Below, in pieces: positions 7,119 to 14,771 of a stretch of DNA of 21,255 bases. The stretch comes from JBHIFB01 sp046760905 (GTDB taxonomy: Bacteria > Gemmatimonadota > CAZMKB01), in NCBI GenBank assembly GCA_046760905.1, contig JBHIFB010000050.1, positions 1-21,255 on the forward strand, given 5' to 3'. Positions within the stretch are counted from its first letter, which is position 1, and the number at the start of each line of letters is the position of its first letter. Position numbers and translations under genes: made by a program. Under the pieces are notes generated by a model. It had not been told where the DNA came from and did not search any database. It saw nothing but the letters and a program-made list of their open reading frames with translations.

Positions 7119-9038
7119 ATGATGACGCCTTCAGTTGATTCAGTTCGCCCTTCCGGGAGATGCGCACTCGGATTCCTGGGAGGTCTTCTAGCCGGAATGA
7201 TCATAGGGATCGTGGAATCCATAGTCGTCGCCGCAGGTGGCGTCGAACTCCCGGATATGGGCATCTTCCCGTATGCGGTGCTCAGCTACGGCATTCTGAG
7301 TGCTTTCCTCGGTCTCGGATTGGGCGTTGTAGGTTTTTTCATCTCCCACTTTATCTCACTGAAGAGGCCGGCATACCGTGTCTTCTCGTTCTACCTCAGC
7401 GTGGTGCTTATTCTCGAAGGTATCATCATCGGGAGATTCCGTATCATAAGGGATGTATTTCACGAGAAGCATCCGGGACCGATGCTTGACCTCGGCCTAT
7501 TCGTCAGCGCCGTCATCATATTCTTCCTTCTCTACCGCCTGGTATTCTCACCGCTTTTTTCGAGAAAACCGTTCTCCTCTCTAACCAGAGCAGCCTGGGC
7601 AGTTCCGTTTTACATCATCGTGTTCATTGTGACGCTGATCATGGCAGGGGGATACGGAAAGCTCTCTCACCCGGCGGTGGGCAGCCAGAGCGAAGAAGCG
7701 ATAGCACGTCTGGGTGATCGGCCCAATATCATCCTGATCATCGTCGACACCCTGCGCGCCGACAGACTGTCATGCTATGGCTATGAGAAGATGACGAGTC
7801 CTAACGTCGATTTGCTTGCTGCGGATGGGCTCCTGTTTTTGAACGCTTTCTCCCAGGCATCATGGACCAGGTCCTCAATAGCTTCTGTGTTGACATCGCT
7901 CTATCCCTCCTCACACAGGGCTATAGGTAAGCCTGACCAGCTCCCTGACCAGGTTGTAACACTCGCAGAAGCCCTGAAGCAGGCAGGTTACTACACCGTC
8001 GGTTTCGTCGACAACGTAAACATTGCACCGGTTTTCAACTTCCACCAGGGATTCGACGAGTACCACTACCTCGCGCCCGATCACTTCTTCTACGCACCCG
8101 AATCCGCCACACAGCTCATCGTATACAACCAGCTTAGGTTAATAAGGGAGCGGTTTCTATCGAAGAACACCTGGGTGGAGTTCTATTACCAGGATGCGGC
8201 GGTTGTGACCGACCGTACCATCGATTGGCTCGAGAAGAACCGGGAGAAAAAGTTCTTCCTCCTCATACACTACATGGACCCTCACGACCCTTATTTCTCG
8301 CACCCTTACACCGGCGAAGGCTATGCACGGGTGTCGCTGCCTAAACCTCCCCCTGAAATCGCGGCAAAACTCTCCGAGCTTTACGATGGTGAGATAGCTT
8401 ATTTCGATGCCGAATTTGGCAGGCTCAGGGATTGGCTCATTCGTAATGGGCTGTATGACGGGACGCTGATCATGCTAACCGCGGATCACGGCGAGGAGTT
8501 CTATGAACATAGTGGATGGTGGCATGGTACGACGCTCTATGAAGAACAGATACACGTTCCTTTGATACTGAAGACCGAGGACACCGCGGATACGGCAGAA
8601 GTCGTGACTTCTCTGGCGAGGAGCATCGACATCCCTCCGACACTCTTGTCTCTCGCAGATGTTGAAATCCCTTCCATGATGCAGGGAGTTTCTCTGGTCG
8701 ACTCGATGGGCGAGAGCACACGGGACCTCGAATACATATTTTCTGAAGAGGACTTCGAAGGGAACGTCCTCAAAGCGGTGAGGGGGAAACACAGGAAGCT
8801 CATCTCCGCCAACGAGAACAATCCAAGGGGGCTATCTGAACTGGAACTCTTCGACCTTGTGGCCGATCCGTACGAGATGAAGAACCTTGCCGGAGTCGAG
8901 GTCGAGATTGAATCGCAACTCAAACGCTGGATGGAGGACTCGGAAGCCTATGCGCTCGAGCGATCGGTAGGGGCGCAGAAGGGAGAAATAGACGAGGCCA
9001 CACAGGAAAGGCTGAAGGCTCTCGGCTATGTAGAGTGA
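7119..9038 (+). CDS. Membrane-anchored sulfatase-fold hydrolase/transferase with Thr nucleophile and LGY tail
   Basis: Sulfatase/phosphoglycerol-transferase-type protein of 639 residues. The N-terminal 180 residues hold about five hydrophobic helices (16-40, 48-76, 90-107, 122-143, 158-177), so the catalytic domain probably faces the periplasm. The domain starts at RPNIILIIVDTLRADRLSCYGY (D210) and contains MDPHDPY (385-391), TADHGEEF (D456, H457) and WWHGTTLYEEQIHVPLI. In ASWTRSSIASVLTSLYP the position of the sulfatase formylglycine Cys/Ser aligns with T250, so a phospho-type hydrolase or transferase is more likely than a true sulfatase. The C-terminus is ERLKALGYVE, the shared tail. Either of two adjacent ATGs (7119, 7122) follows GAAAGGG. 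The gene begins 15 bp after the flippase-like stop. Likely role: adding or removing a phosphate-linked group on an exported glycan or lipid; inferred from fold and context. Confidence 0.87.
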   Translation: MMTPSVDSVRPSGRCALGFLGGLLAGMIIGIVESIVVAAGGVELPDMGIFPYAVLSYGILSAFLGLGLGVVGFFISHFISLKRPAYRVFSFYLSVVLILEGIIIGRFRIIRDVFHEKHPGPMLDLGLFVSAVIIFFLLYRLVFSPLFSRKPFSSLTRAAWAVPFYIIVFIVTLIMAGGYGKLSHPAVGSQSEEAIARLGDRPNIILIIVDTLRADRLSCYGYEKMTSPNVDLLAADGLLFLNAFSQASWTRSSIASVLTSLYPSSHRAIGKPDQLPDQVVTLAEALKQAGYYTVGFVDNVNIAPVFNFHQGFDEYHYLAPDHFFYAPESATQLIVYNQLRLIRERFLSKNTWVEFYYQDAAVVTDRTIDWLEKNREKKFFLLIHYMDPHDPYFSHPYTGEGYARVSLPKPPPEIAAKLSELYDGEIAYFDAEFGRLRDWLIRNGLYDGTLIMLTADHGEEFYEHSGWWHGTTLYEEQIHVPLILKTEDTADTAEVVTSLARSIDIPPTLLSLADVEIPSMMQGVSLVDSMGESTRDLEYIFSEEDFEGNVLKAVRGKHRKLISANENNPRGLSELELFDLVADPYEMKNLAGVEVEIESQLKRWMEDSEAYALERSVGAQKGEIDEATQERLKALGYVE

Positions 9039-9075
9039 GACCGACACCACTCACGCCCGGTCCCCTGAATAGAGT

Positions 9076-10776
9076 ATGAACAGCAGGAAAAAAGTTTTGA
9101 TCGTTGGGATGGACGGGGCATCTCCCGGGCTGCTCTTCCCGTGGGCTCAGGAAGGCAAACTCCCGAACATTGCACGCCTCATAGAGAACGGAAAACACGG
9201 AACGCTGCTCTCCACGATACCACCGGCAACGTTTCCCGCGTGGTCCTCATTCATGACAGGCACTAACCCCGGCAAGCACGGTCTATATGATTTCACGACG
9301 AGGGTGAAGGGCTCCTATGCCGTTGAGTTCGTTAACTCCACATACAGGAAGACGCCGACAATCTGGAAGCTTCTCAACGAAGCCGGCTACCGTGTCGGGG
9401 TTATGGGAATGCCGTCCACCTACCCGCCGGAACACCTGGACGGCTTCATGATTTCCGGTTTCGACTCGCCAGTTGCGACCGGAATAGAGGGCTCGTTTGT
9501 ATGGCCCGGGGATCTATACGGGAAGATCAAGAGAGAAATCGGGAAGTACCTCATAACGGACTTCCAGGAGCTCCGGATAGGACCGGGCTGGCATGACCGT
9601 GCACTCGAAGGGCTCCAAAAGACCATCGAGAGGAAGGAACAGATTGCCAGATTCCTCCTCCAGAATGAGGATGTGGATGTGTTCTGTGTCCTGTTCGGAG
9701 AATCCGATACGGTGTCGCATCATTTCTGGAGCGCATTCGACCGGCAGTCTCCGAGATTCAGCGAGCCCCTCGCTTCGAGGCATGCCGGGTCGATCCTGAA
9801 AGTTTACCGCTGGATAGACTCGGCCATAGGCTCTATACTCCAGGAATTCCCGGAGGATTCCCTCATCCTTGTCGCTTCCGATCATGGTTTCGGCGGTTCA
9901 GGCAATGAGGTTCTCTACCTCAATAGATGGCTCAGCCAGATGGGATATCTAAGCTTCAGAGACGGTGGCTCAACACTAATCAACGGCCTGGAAGGGCTCA
10001 AAAGCAAGTTGCTCGGTGTCGTTCCGGTGAGGTTTCAGGAACAGTTGTTCAGGAGGTTTGGTGGCAAGATAGCGAACACGCTGGAGTCCAGGCTGAGGTT
10101 CGGCAGCATTGATTGGGATGGAACCGTTGCCTTCTCTGAAGAGCTCAACTACTTCCCGAGCATCTGGATGAATGTGAATGGAAGAGAACCCGAAGGCAAG
10201 GTGTCACCCGGCGACGAGTACGAGCACTTAAGAGACGACATCATACGCGACCTGGAAAACTGGATGAACCCGGTGAGCGGCAGCCCGATCGTGAAGAAAG
10301 CCTGGAGAAGAGAGGAGCTCTACCAGGGGGATTATGTGACGGATGCACCCGACATCATACTGGAACTCGCACTCAATCGCGGGTATTCCTATAATGTCCT
10401 GCCTACCAGATCGACACAGGGCACCGCTTGTTTCCGCACACTCGCTACGGAAGAGCTCATCGGATCCAAAGGCAAGGGCATGAATGGCAGCCACAGGAGG
10501 GAGGGCATATACATAGTGAGCGGCCCTTCGTTGAGAGGACAGGAGGAAGGTCAGACATTCAGTATATGGGATCCGGCTGTGACTGTGCTCGAGTTTATGG
10601 GAGTCGAAATAACTGATGAAATGGATGGTGTGGACATGAGCAAGTCTCTAAGAGAAGATGCCGCATCGAAAGCCTCCGCTCAAAAATGGACCCGGTCAGT
10701 TTCACAGGAGCCGCTTTCACAATCGGAGCAGGAAGAAATCGCGAAGCGGCTGAGGAGCCTCGGATACCTGGAATAG
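9076..10776 (+). CDS. Second alkaline phosphatase superfamily phosphodiesterase, with LGY tail
   Basis: Paralogue of the 4222 gene, 566 residues, with no signal peptide. Metal and nucleophile positions are all present: D13 (GMDGASPG), T52 (PPATFPAW), D211 and H215 (ESDTVSHHFW), D269 and H270 (SDHGFG) and H473 (GSHRREGIYIVSG). Shared segments such as TYPPEHLDGFMISGF and GTNPGKHGLYDF show close kinship with the first paralogue. The C-terminal 80 residues are lower in complexity (KASAQKWTRSVSQEPLSQSE) and end in KRLRSLGYLE. The preceding gap is 37 bp with only a weak GAG near the start, so initiation may be weak or coupled. The GT2 gene follows after 11 bp. Two near-full-length paralogues in one cluster suggest different acceptors or donors; neither can be named from sequence. 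Confidence 0.9.
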   Translation: MNSRKKVLIVGMDGASPGLLFPWAQEGKLPNIARLIENGKHGTLLSTIPPATFPAWSSFMTGTNPGKHGLYDFTTRVKGSYAVEFVNSTYRKTPTIWKLLNEAGYRVGVMGMPSTYPPEHLDGFMISGFDSPVATGIEGSFVWPGDLYGKIKREIGKYLITDFQELRIGPGWHDRALEGLQKTIERKEQIARFLLQNEDVDVFCVLFGESDTVSHHFWSAFDRQSPRFSEPLASRHAGSILKVYRWIDSAIGSILQEFPEDSLILVASDHGFGGSGNEVLYLNRWLSQMGYLSFRDGGSTLINGLEGLKSKLLGVVPVRFQEQLFRRFGGKIANTLESRLRFGSIDWDGTVAFSEELNYFPSIWMNVNGREPEGKVSPGDEYEHLRDDIIRDLENWMNPVSGSPIVKKAWRREELYQGDYVTDAPDIILELALNRGYSYNVLPTRSTQGTACFRTLATEELIGSKGKGMNGSHRREGIYIVSGPSLRGQEEGQTFSIWDPAVTVLEFMGVEITDEMDGVDMSKSLREDAASKASAQKWTRSVSQEPLSQSEQEEIAKRLRSLGYLE

Positions 10777-10787
10777 AGGAAGCTAGC

Positions 10788-11477
10788 GTGGGAAAAAGCA
10801 TCTCCATCATACTGCCAGCCTACAACGAGGAACAAAACATCGCCCGTTCCATTGAGGTTTCCGAGAATGTGCTGAAAGGGCTTGTAGACGATTACGAGAT
10901 AATCGTGGTCAATGACGGAAGCCTGGACCGAACAGAGGAGGTGGTCTCTGAGATTTCACAGACAAATAGTAATGTCAGGTGTCTGAGTCACAGAGTGAAC
11001 AAAGGTTACGGGGCAGCTCTCAAGACAGGTCTCAAAAACGCCCGCAAGCAGCTGCTCTTCTTCACGGACTCGGATCTCCAGTTCGATATATCGGAACTCA
11101 AGCAATTGATGAGCTGGATCGACACGCACGACATCGTTATAGGATACCGCAAGAGAAGAAGGGATCATACAGGAAGGAGATTCCTTGGCTGGGGCTGGAC
11201 GACGCTTGTGAGCATACTGTTTGGACTCAAGGTCAGGGATATAGACTGCGCCTTCAAGCTCTTCAAGAAAAAGGTGATAGACAGCATATCGATAGATTCG
11301 ATAGGTGCATTCGTCAACAGTGAAATACTCCTCCGGGCCACCAGGATGGGATACTCTCTGAAAGAGGTACCCGTCACTCATTTCCCCAGGCTAAACGGGA
11401 AAGCCAAGGGGGCACGTCCACGAATCATCATCAAGGCTCTGCACGAGCTTTCAAAGATGTACAGGGAACTTTCGTGA
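10788..11477 (+). CDS. Family 2 glycosyltransferase, dolichol-phosphate mannose synthase (DPM1)-like
   Basis: GT-A fold glycosyltransferase of 229 residues that should transfer a sugar from a nucleotide donor to polyprenyl phosphate on the cytoplasmic face. Visible are ISIILPAYNEEQNI (5-18), EIIVVNDGSLDRT (37-49), NKGYGAALKTGL (71-82), the metal site DSDLQFD (94-100) and VRDIDCAFKLFKK (149-161), which together give the DPM1/polyprenol-GT pattern. It has no C-terminal helices, as in soluble DPM1-type enzymes. I chose GTG 10788: AGAGGA lies 7 nt upstream and the protein then starts at the usual place. A longer frame from ATG 10686 would overlap the preceding gene by 91 bp and adds nothing family-like. 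The stop overlaps the GT4 start by 4 bp (GTGA). Confidence 0.92.
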   Translation: MGKSISIILPAYNEEQNIARSIEVSENVLKGLVDDYEIIVVNDGSLDRTEEVVSEISQTNSNVRCLSHRVNKGYGAALKTGLKNARKQLLFFTDSDLQFDISELKQLMSWIDTHDIVIGYRKRRRDHTGRRFLGWGWTTLVSILFGLKVRDIDCAFKLFKKKVIDSISIDSIGAFVNSEILLRATRMGYSLKEVPVTHFPRLNGKAKGARPRIIIKALHELSKMYRELS

Positions 11478-12649
11478 AGCCCTTAAAAATAGCAATGGTC
11501 GCGGCCTGTCCCTTCCCGACCTGGCAGGGATCACAGGTCCTGATACGGCAGATGGCAGAGATTCTTTCAAGCCGTGGGCACAGCGTGCATGTCGTCACCT
11601 ATGGCTACGGTGAGTATGAGCTGTCGGCCAATTACTTCGTGCACAGGATTCCAGCACTCCCTTTCTACCGAAGCTTCCGTTCCGGGCCGAGTGCGCTCAA
11701 GCTGCTTCTCGATCCGCTTCTCGCGATCATGCTGTTCTGGGTTGCGTTCAAGGAGAAGATCCACATAATCCATGCTCATAATCACGAAGGAGTCCTTTCC
11801 GCCTTCCCCGTCTCGAAGCTGCTCGGCATACCTCTGGTATATCACAGTCACACAATCCTCTCGAAGGAACTGCATACATACTTCTCCAGCGATTTTCTCC
11901 AGAACCTATCAAGGCAACTGGCCCCGCTGGTTGATCGACTTTCTGCAAGCATCGCTAACCACCTCGTAGCGGTGAGTGATGAGGAAATGAAATTTTTCGC
12001 CTCTCTGGGGAAGGATCCGCACTCATTCAGCAGGGTGACGCCCGGCGTCTTCATCGAGGATGCCGATTCGGCCCTGGCCCAGACCTCGGAGCACACAATC
12101 TGCTACATGGGTAATCTTGACCGCTACCAGGATCTCGTTACCCTGTATGAAGCGTTGCGATTGGCAAAGCGAAAAAACAGCGGAGTCGAACTCCATATCG
12201 TGACGAGATCGGCCTGGGATGATCAGATGTGCGAAATCAAGAAGAGAGGGCTTCTCGGCTCCGTCCACTTCACCAGACCCGAAACATTCGATCAAGCGCA
12301 ATCGATCCTTGAAAACTCGGCCATTGCAGTCATCACCAGAAACATTCCGACTGGATTTCCGATAAAGCTGTTGAACTACATGGCATGCGGAAGGGCGATC
12401 ATAGCAAGCCGGTCCGCGGCAAACGCTCTGAAGCACGGCGATACGGCTTACATCGTAGAAGACGGGGATGCCGAAGGATTCGCCCGCGGTATAGTAACGC
12501 TACTCGAAGACAGGACAATGAGGATCGAGCTCGGAAGGAAGGCGAGGGATCTGGCGAAGAAACAGTTCAGCTGGGAGGCGAGAGTCGGTCAGCTCGAAGC
12601 GATTTACCAGGGCCTGCTTTCAGAGGAACCAGAGCCTGCGATGGCTTGA
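11474..12649 (+). CDS. Family 4 glycosyltransferase with altered EX7E site
   Basis: GT-B fold glycosyltransferase of 391 residues. The N-terminal domain opens with KIAMVAACPFPTWQGSQVLI and holds IIHAHNHEGVLSAF (98-111), LVYHSHTILSKELH and VAVSDEEMKF; the C-terminal domain has CYMGNLDRYQDL (210-221) and GFPIKLLNYMACGRAIIAS (294-312). In typical GT4 enzymes this last segment carries an EX7E pair that binds the nucleotide-sugar; here the two positions read T293 and N301. Some GT4 members lack the first Glu, but loss of both is unusual. The GTG start overlaps the GT2 stop by 4 bp, with AGGGAA upstream, so the two are translationally coupled. It probably extends the glycan begun on the GT2 lipid product. 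Donor and linkage cannot be assigned. Confidence 0.88.
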   Translation: MKPLKIAMVAACPFPTWQGSQVLIRQMAEILSSRGHSVHVVTYGYGEYELSANYFVHRIPALPFYRSFRSGPSALKLLLDPLLAIMLFWVAFKEKIHIIHAHNHEGVLSAFPVSKLLGIPLVYHSHTILSKELHTYFSSDFLQNLSRQLAPLVDRLSASIANHLVAVSDEEMKFFASLGKDPHSFSRVTPGVFIEDADSALAQTSEHTICYMGNLDRYQDLVTLYEALRLAKRKNSGVELHIVTRSAWDDQMCEIKKRGLLGSVHFTRPETFDQAQSILENSAIAVITRNIPTGFPIKLLNYMACGRAIIASRSAANALKHGDTAYIVEDGDAEGFARGIVTLLEDRTMRIELGRKARDLAKKQFSWEARVGQLEAIYQGLLSEEPEPAMA

Positions 12650-12673
12650 ACGAGAGGCGGAATATATTATATT
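12646..12673 (+). promoter_or_regulatory. Possible internal promoter of the cluster
   Basis: TTGAAC (12646-12651) and TATATT (12668-12673) are 16 bp apart in the only sizeable gap of the cluster (12650-12768). The -10 region is part of a perfect palindrome, AATATA-T-TATATT (12661-12673). Downstream, short complementary arms such as CCTG-ACGG-CAGG could form a weak leader hairpin. This gap may split the cluster into two transcripts. Confidence 0.35.
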
Positions 12674-12768
12674 GTAAAGGAATATAGATCCGGCCTGACG
12701 GCAGGATCAGCGCAAAGAGCCCTCTAACGGCTTTGCAGGATTATTAATCAACCGGGGTACATTCTCCC

Positions 12769-14151
12769 ATGGAGAAGCGAAAGAAAGTTCTGGTCATAGG
12801 GCTTGACTGTGTCACGCCGCAGCTGATTTTCGACAGGTGGATTGATCATCTTCCCAATATTAAGAGGCTCGTCGGCGCAGGTTCACATGGGAAGCTGGAA
12901 AGCTGCATACCGGCTATAACATGCCCGGCCTGGATGTCGATGGTCACCAGCAAGAGCCCGGGTAAACTCGGGGTGTACGGTTTCAGGAACCGGAAGAACT
13001 ACAGCTACGACGAGATGTTCTTTGCGACTTCACTCACTATAAGGGAAGACACCGTCTGGGACATCCTTGGCAGAGCCGGTAGGAAAGTGATAGTCGTCGG
13101 TGTACCTCAGACATATCCGCCGAAGCCCGTCAACGGTTATCTGATAGCAGGATTTCTCACACCCGACACAAGTGTACAGTATACATATCCCCAGTCCCTG
13201 AAGGAGGAAATACAATCCGTGGTCGATGAGTACATCCTGGACGTTCGGGACTACCGTACCGAGGACAAGGAGTATCTAATCAATCAGATTCAGAAGATGA
13301 CCGAGAACAGATTCAAGGTTATAAAGCATCTCCTTGAGAGCAAGCCGTGGGATTTTTTCATGTTCGTTGAGATAGGGCCGGATAGGATACACCACGGACT
13401 TTGGAAGTATTTCGACACCGATCACATAAAATATGAACCCGAGAGCGATTTTAAGGATGCCACATTCGAGTATTACAGGTATCTTGATGATGAGATAGGA
13501 CAGCTCCTTGAGATCGTAGGTGATGAAACCGCCGTGATCGTCGTCTCAGACCACGGGGCGAAGAGGATGGATGGAGGGATATGCATAAACGACTGGCTGA
13601 TCAGGGAGGGATACCTTAAATTAAATACCGATATCGAAGGCGTCATCCCCTTCAGTAACGAGTACGTGAGCTGGGATGATACCATCGCATGGGGCTCGGG
13701 CGGTTACTACGGTAGACTATTTCTCAACGTGAAGGGGAGAGAACCCAGAGGCGTGATCGAGCCGAGGGACTATGAGAGGGTTCGGGCCGAGATAGTTGAG
13801 AAGCTCGAATCGCTGCCCGATCACACTGGCAAGGACATAGGAACGAGAGCGTTCAGGCCGGAGGACATCTACCCCGTTGCGAAGGGCGTTTCGCCTGATC
13901 TCATAATCTATTTCGGAGACCTGTACTGGCGCGCTATCGGGACAGTCGGCAATCCTGAGATCTACGTTTTCGAGAACGACACCGGACCCGATGATGCAAA
14001 CCACGCCCAGCATGGAATCGTCATCATGTACAACACTGGAGGAAGTGGAAACCTGATAACCGGCGCGCATATAATGGACATCGCCCCGACTGTACTTGAT
14101 CTGATGGGGGTCGACATACCGCCCGACATGAAGGGCAAGATACTAAACTGA
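12769..14151 (+). CDS. Third alkaline phosphatase superfamily phosphodiesterase, shorter and tailless
   Basis: Paralogue of 460 residues, about 100 shorter than the other two, without signal peptide. The catalytic set is complete: D13 (GLDCVTPQ), T51 (AITCPAW), D205 and H209 (PDRIHHGLW), D261 and H262 (SDHGAKR) and H415 (AQHGIVIMYN). Relatives usually have GIDGATxD at the first ligand; here Gly-Ala is replaced by Cys-Val. It ends at GVDIPPDMKGKILN, right after the catalytic domain, and so lacks the LGY tail present in both larger paralogues and in the kinase encoded directly downstream. The ribosome binding site is poor (GGGG about 12 nt upstream). The kinase gene begins 14 bp after the stop behind a strong AGGAGGT, so those two are probably co-expressed. 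Confidence 0.9.
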   Translation: MEKRKKVLVIGLDCVTPQLIFDRWIDHLPNIKRLVGAGSHGKLESCIPAITCPAWMSMVTSKSPGKLGVYGFRNRKNYSYDEMFFATSLTIREDTVWDILGRAGRKVIVVGVPQTYPPKPVNGYLIAGFLTPDTSVQYTYPQSLKEEIQSVVDEYILDVRDYRTEDKEYLINQIQKMTENRFKVIKHLLESKPWDFFMFVEIGPDRIHHGLWKYFDTDHIKYEPESDFKDATFEYYRYLDDEIGQLLEIVGDETAVIVVSDHGAKRMDGGICINDWLIREGYLKLNTDIEGVIPFSNEYVSWDDTIAWGSGGYYGRLFLNVKGREPRGVIEPRDYERVRAEIVEKLESLPDHTGKDIGTRAFRPEDIYPVAKGVSPDLIIYFGDLYWRAIGTVGNPEIYVFENDTGPDDANHAQHGIVIMYNTGGSGNLITGAHIMDIAPTVLDLMGVDIPPDMKGKILN

Positions 14152-14165
14152 TTAGGAGGTCATTG

Positions 14166-14771
14166 ATGAAGGGCTTCACCATATGGTTCACAGGTATCTC
14201 TGGCTCAGGGAAGACAACCGTATCGAATCTCGTGGCAAAGGAGATACGGAAAAGGGGTTTGAAAGCAGAGGTCATAGACGGAGAAGGGCTGAGAGAAAAC
14301 TTCGATGATGGACTAGGGTTTTCTGTGGCCGATAGGAAAATACAGGCAAGGCGACTCACATACATTGCCGGCCTCCTCGCAAGAAACGGAATCGTTGCGA
14401 TTACAGCCTCGGTTTCGCCGCTTAAGGAAGCGAGGGAAAAGGCGCGTGAGGAGCTTAAGGATTTCGTCGAAGTGTACATGAAGTGTGATACGGAAACCTG
14501 TGCTGCCCGGGAAGAGAAAGGACTTTACGAGAAATCCGAGAAGGGTGAGGTGAGAATGCTCGCCGGTTTCGACCTGGATTATGAGGAGCCCGAATCGGCT
14601 GAAGTCGTCTGCGACACGAGAGAGCTCGACGCCGAGGAATCGGCTCTGAAAGTGATCAAGAAGCTCGAGGTGCTCGGAATGCTTCCTGTTTTGGAGGTCG
14701 ACGATGGCTACAGCGAGGAGGAGGAGAAGAAAGTCGAAGACCGATTGAGAAGCCTTGGCTACATTGAGTGA
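14166..14771 (+). CDS. Adenylylsulfate kinase (CysC)-like kinase with C-terminal LGY tail
   Basis: P-loop kinase of the APS kinase family, 201 residues. It keeps the P-loop GISGSGKTT (10-18), a DGEGLRENF acceptor-site motif (39-47; typical CysC has DGDNVR), LGFSVADR (50-57), SPLKEAREKAR (84-94) and KGLYEKSEKGE (118-128). The usual ENIRR segment reads KIQARR and the FTGI-YE segment reads LAGFDLDYE, so APS may not be the substrate. A known precedent is Campylobacter Cj1415, a CysC-like kinase that phosphorylates cytidine diphosphoramidate for capsule modification. No ATP sulfurylase or PAPS-using gene is in the window. Residues 180-201 form an acidic helix-like extension ending in DRLRSLGYIE, absent from ordinary CysC. 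ATG 14166 follows AGGAGGT with 5 nt. The stop overlaps the KptA start (GTGA). Confidence 0.88.
   Translation: MKGFTIWFTGISGSGKTTVSNLVAKEIRKRGLKAEVIDGEGLRENFDDGLGFSVADRKIQARRLTYIAGLLARNGIVAITASVSPLKEAREKAREELKDFVEVYMKCDTETCAAREEKGLYEKSEKGEVRMLAGFDLDYEEPESAEVVCDTRELDAEESALKVIKKLEVLGMLPVLEVDDGYSEEEEKKVEDRLRSLGYIE

Noticed and set aside
7119..9038. Calling the membrane enzyme a true sulfatase
   Set aside because: The formylglycine position is Thr (T250), not Cys or Ser in the C/S-x-P-x-R context, so sulfate ester hydrolysis is not supported.
10686..10787. Longer N-terminus for the GT2 from ATG 10686
   Set aside because: It would overlap the preceding gene by 91 bp; GTG 10788 has AGAGGA at 7 nt and gives the family-typical start.
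14166..14771. Assigning the kinase as cysC of sulfate assimilation
   Set aside because: No sulfate-activation partners are nearby and several acceptor-site motifs differ from CysC; only the fold-level call is safe.
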